NCBI GenBank assembly: GCA_013139395.1
Contig: WTAX01000003.1
Location: 1 to 5,428 of the forward strand
DNA from: Gammaproteobacteria bacterium
Lineage (GTDB): Bacteria > Pseudomonadota > Gammaproteobacteria > GRL18
Direction of reading: 5' to 3'
DNA length: 5,428 bases
Below, one piece after another: positions 5,388 to 5,428 of the stretch. Every line of letters starts with the position of its first letter. Positions within the stretch are counted from its first letter, which is position 1. The notes under the pieces are model-generated. The model saw only the letters and a list, made by a program, of their open reading frames with translations, ran no database searches and was not told the DNA's origin. A program made the translations under genes and the position numbers.

Positions 5388-5428
5388 GCTTGCAATAATC
5401 GGTTAATGCGCGCTTCTGCTCGATCAAC
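5369..5428 (-). CDS. ubiJ: UbiJ C-terminal fragment (5' end outside window)
   Basis: The last 19 codons of a minus-strand gene lie here, reading VDRAEARINRLLQASDAAL and stopping at TGA (5371-5369). The V-D-R-x-E-A-R-x-x-R-L pattern fits the C-terminal coiled coil of UbiJ, the SCP2-domain accessory factor that binds lipid and helps assemble the soluble Ubi complex. The gene order ubiE-ubiJ-ubiB is conserved in gammaproteobacteria, and ubiB begins 44 bp downstream, so position supports the call strongly while the residues alone are few. Another minus-strand frame is also open across this stretch, so the assignment rests on the coiled-coil pattern plus synteny. Confidence 0.6.
   Translation of the reverse strand, partial: VDRAEARINRLLQASDAAL

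Noticed and set aside
1..5428. Mobile elements, CRISPR arrays, tRNA or rRNA genes, toxin-antitoxin or phage-defence genes
   Set aside because: I looked for terminal inverted repeats with transposase, regularly spaced repeats, cloverleaf folds and defence motifs, and found none. The gene content is core metabolism, repair and signalling.

Overview
The window comes from a gammaproteobacterium. The evidence is a ubiJ-ubiB gene order on the minus strand, a UbiB that follows the Escherichia coli protein almost domain for domain, a family-1 uracil-DNA glycosylase, and a DUF3379 protein directly behind an extracytoplasmic-function (ECF) sigma factor. The DNA is moderately AT-rich by eye, and three of the four complete genes begin with GTG. 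Genus and order cannot be fixed from this sequence alone.

Layout. The plus strand (1-1686) carries the last 33 codons of an ECF sigma factor, a single-pass membrane protein of the DUF3379 family (246-968), and ung (1012-1686). The first two look like a sigma factor and its membrane-bound partner or regulator. ung follows 43 bp later with its own strong ribosome binding site and may be read from the same transcript. The minus strand carries, from right to left, the tail of ubiJ (5428-5369), ubiB (5324-3699), a candidate intrinsic terminator, and a separate membrane-anchored PAS-GGDEF diguanylate cyclase (3530-1929). ung and the cyclase converge on a 242-bp spacer (1687-1928) that has no convincing gene but does hold several inverted repeats and an open, coding-looking frame without a start.

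How the genes work together. UbiJ and UbiB belong to the aerobic ubiquinone pathway: UbiJ is a lipid-binding scaffold of the Ubi complex and UbiB an atypical-kinase-fold ATPase. They are probably one operon. The cyclase should make c-di-GMP in response to a signal sensed by its six-helix membrane region and/or its PAS domain. The ECF sigma/DUF3379 pair is probably an envelope-signal switch. Ung repairs uracil in DNA and has no obvious functional link to its neighbours.

No wholly new multi-gene system is visible. The points most worth a second look are the poorly characterised sigma/DUF3379 pair, whose 142-bp separation contains a 16-bp tandem duplication; a perfect TTGACA and a perfect TATAAT on the plus strand, 20 bp apart, pointing antisense into ubiJ; and a 13-bp duplication that appears to have reset the ubiJ stop codon.
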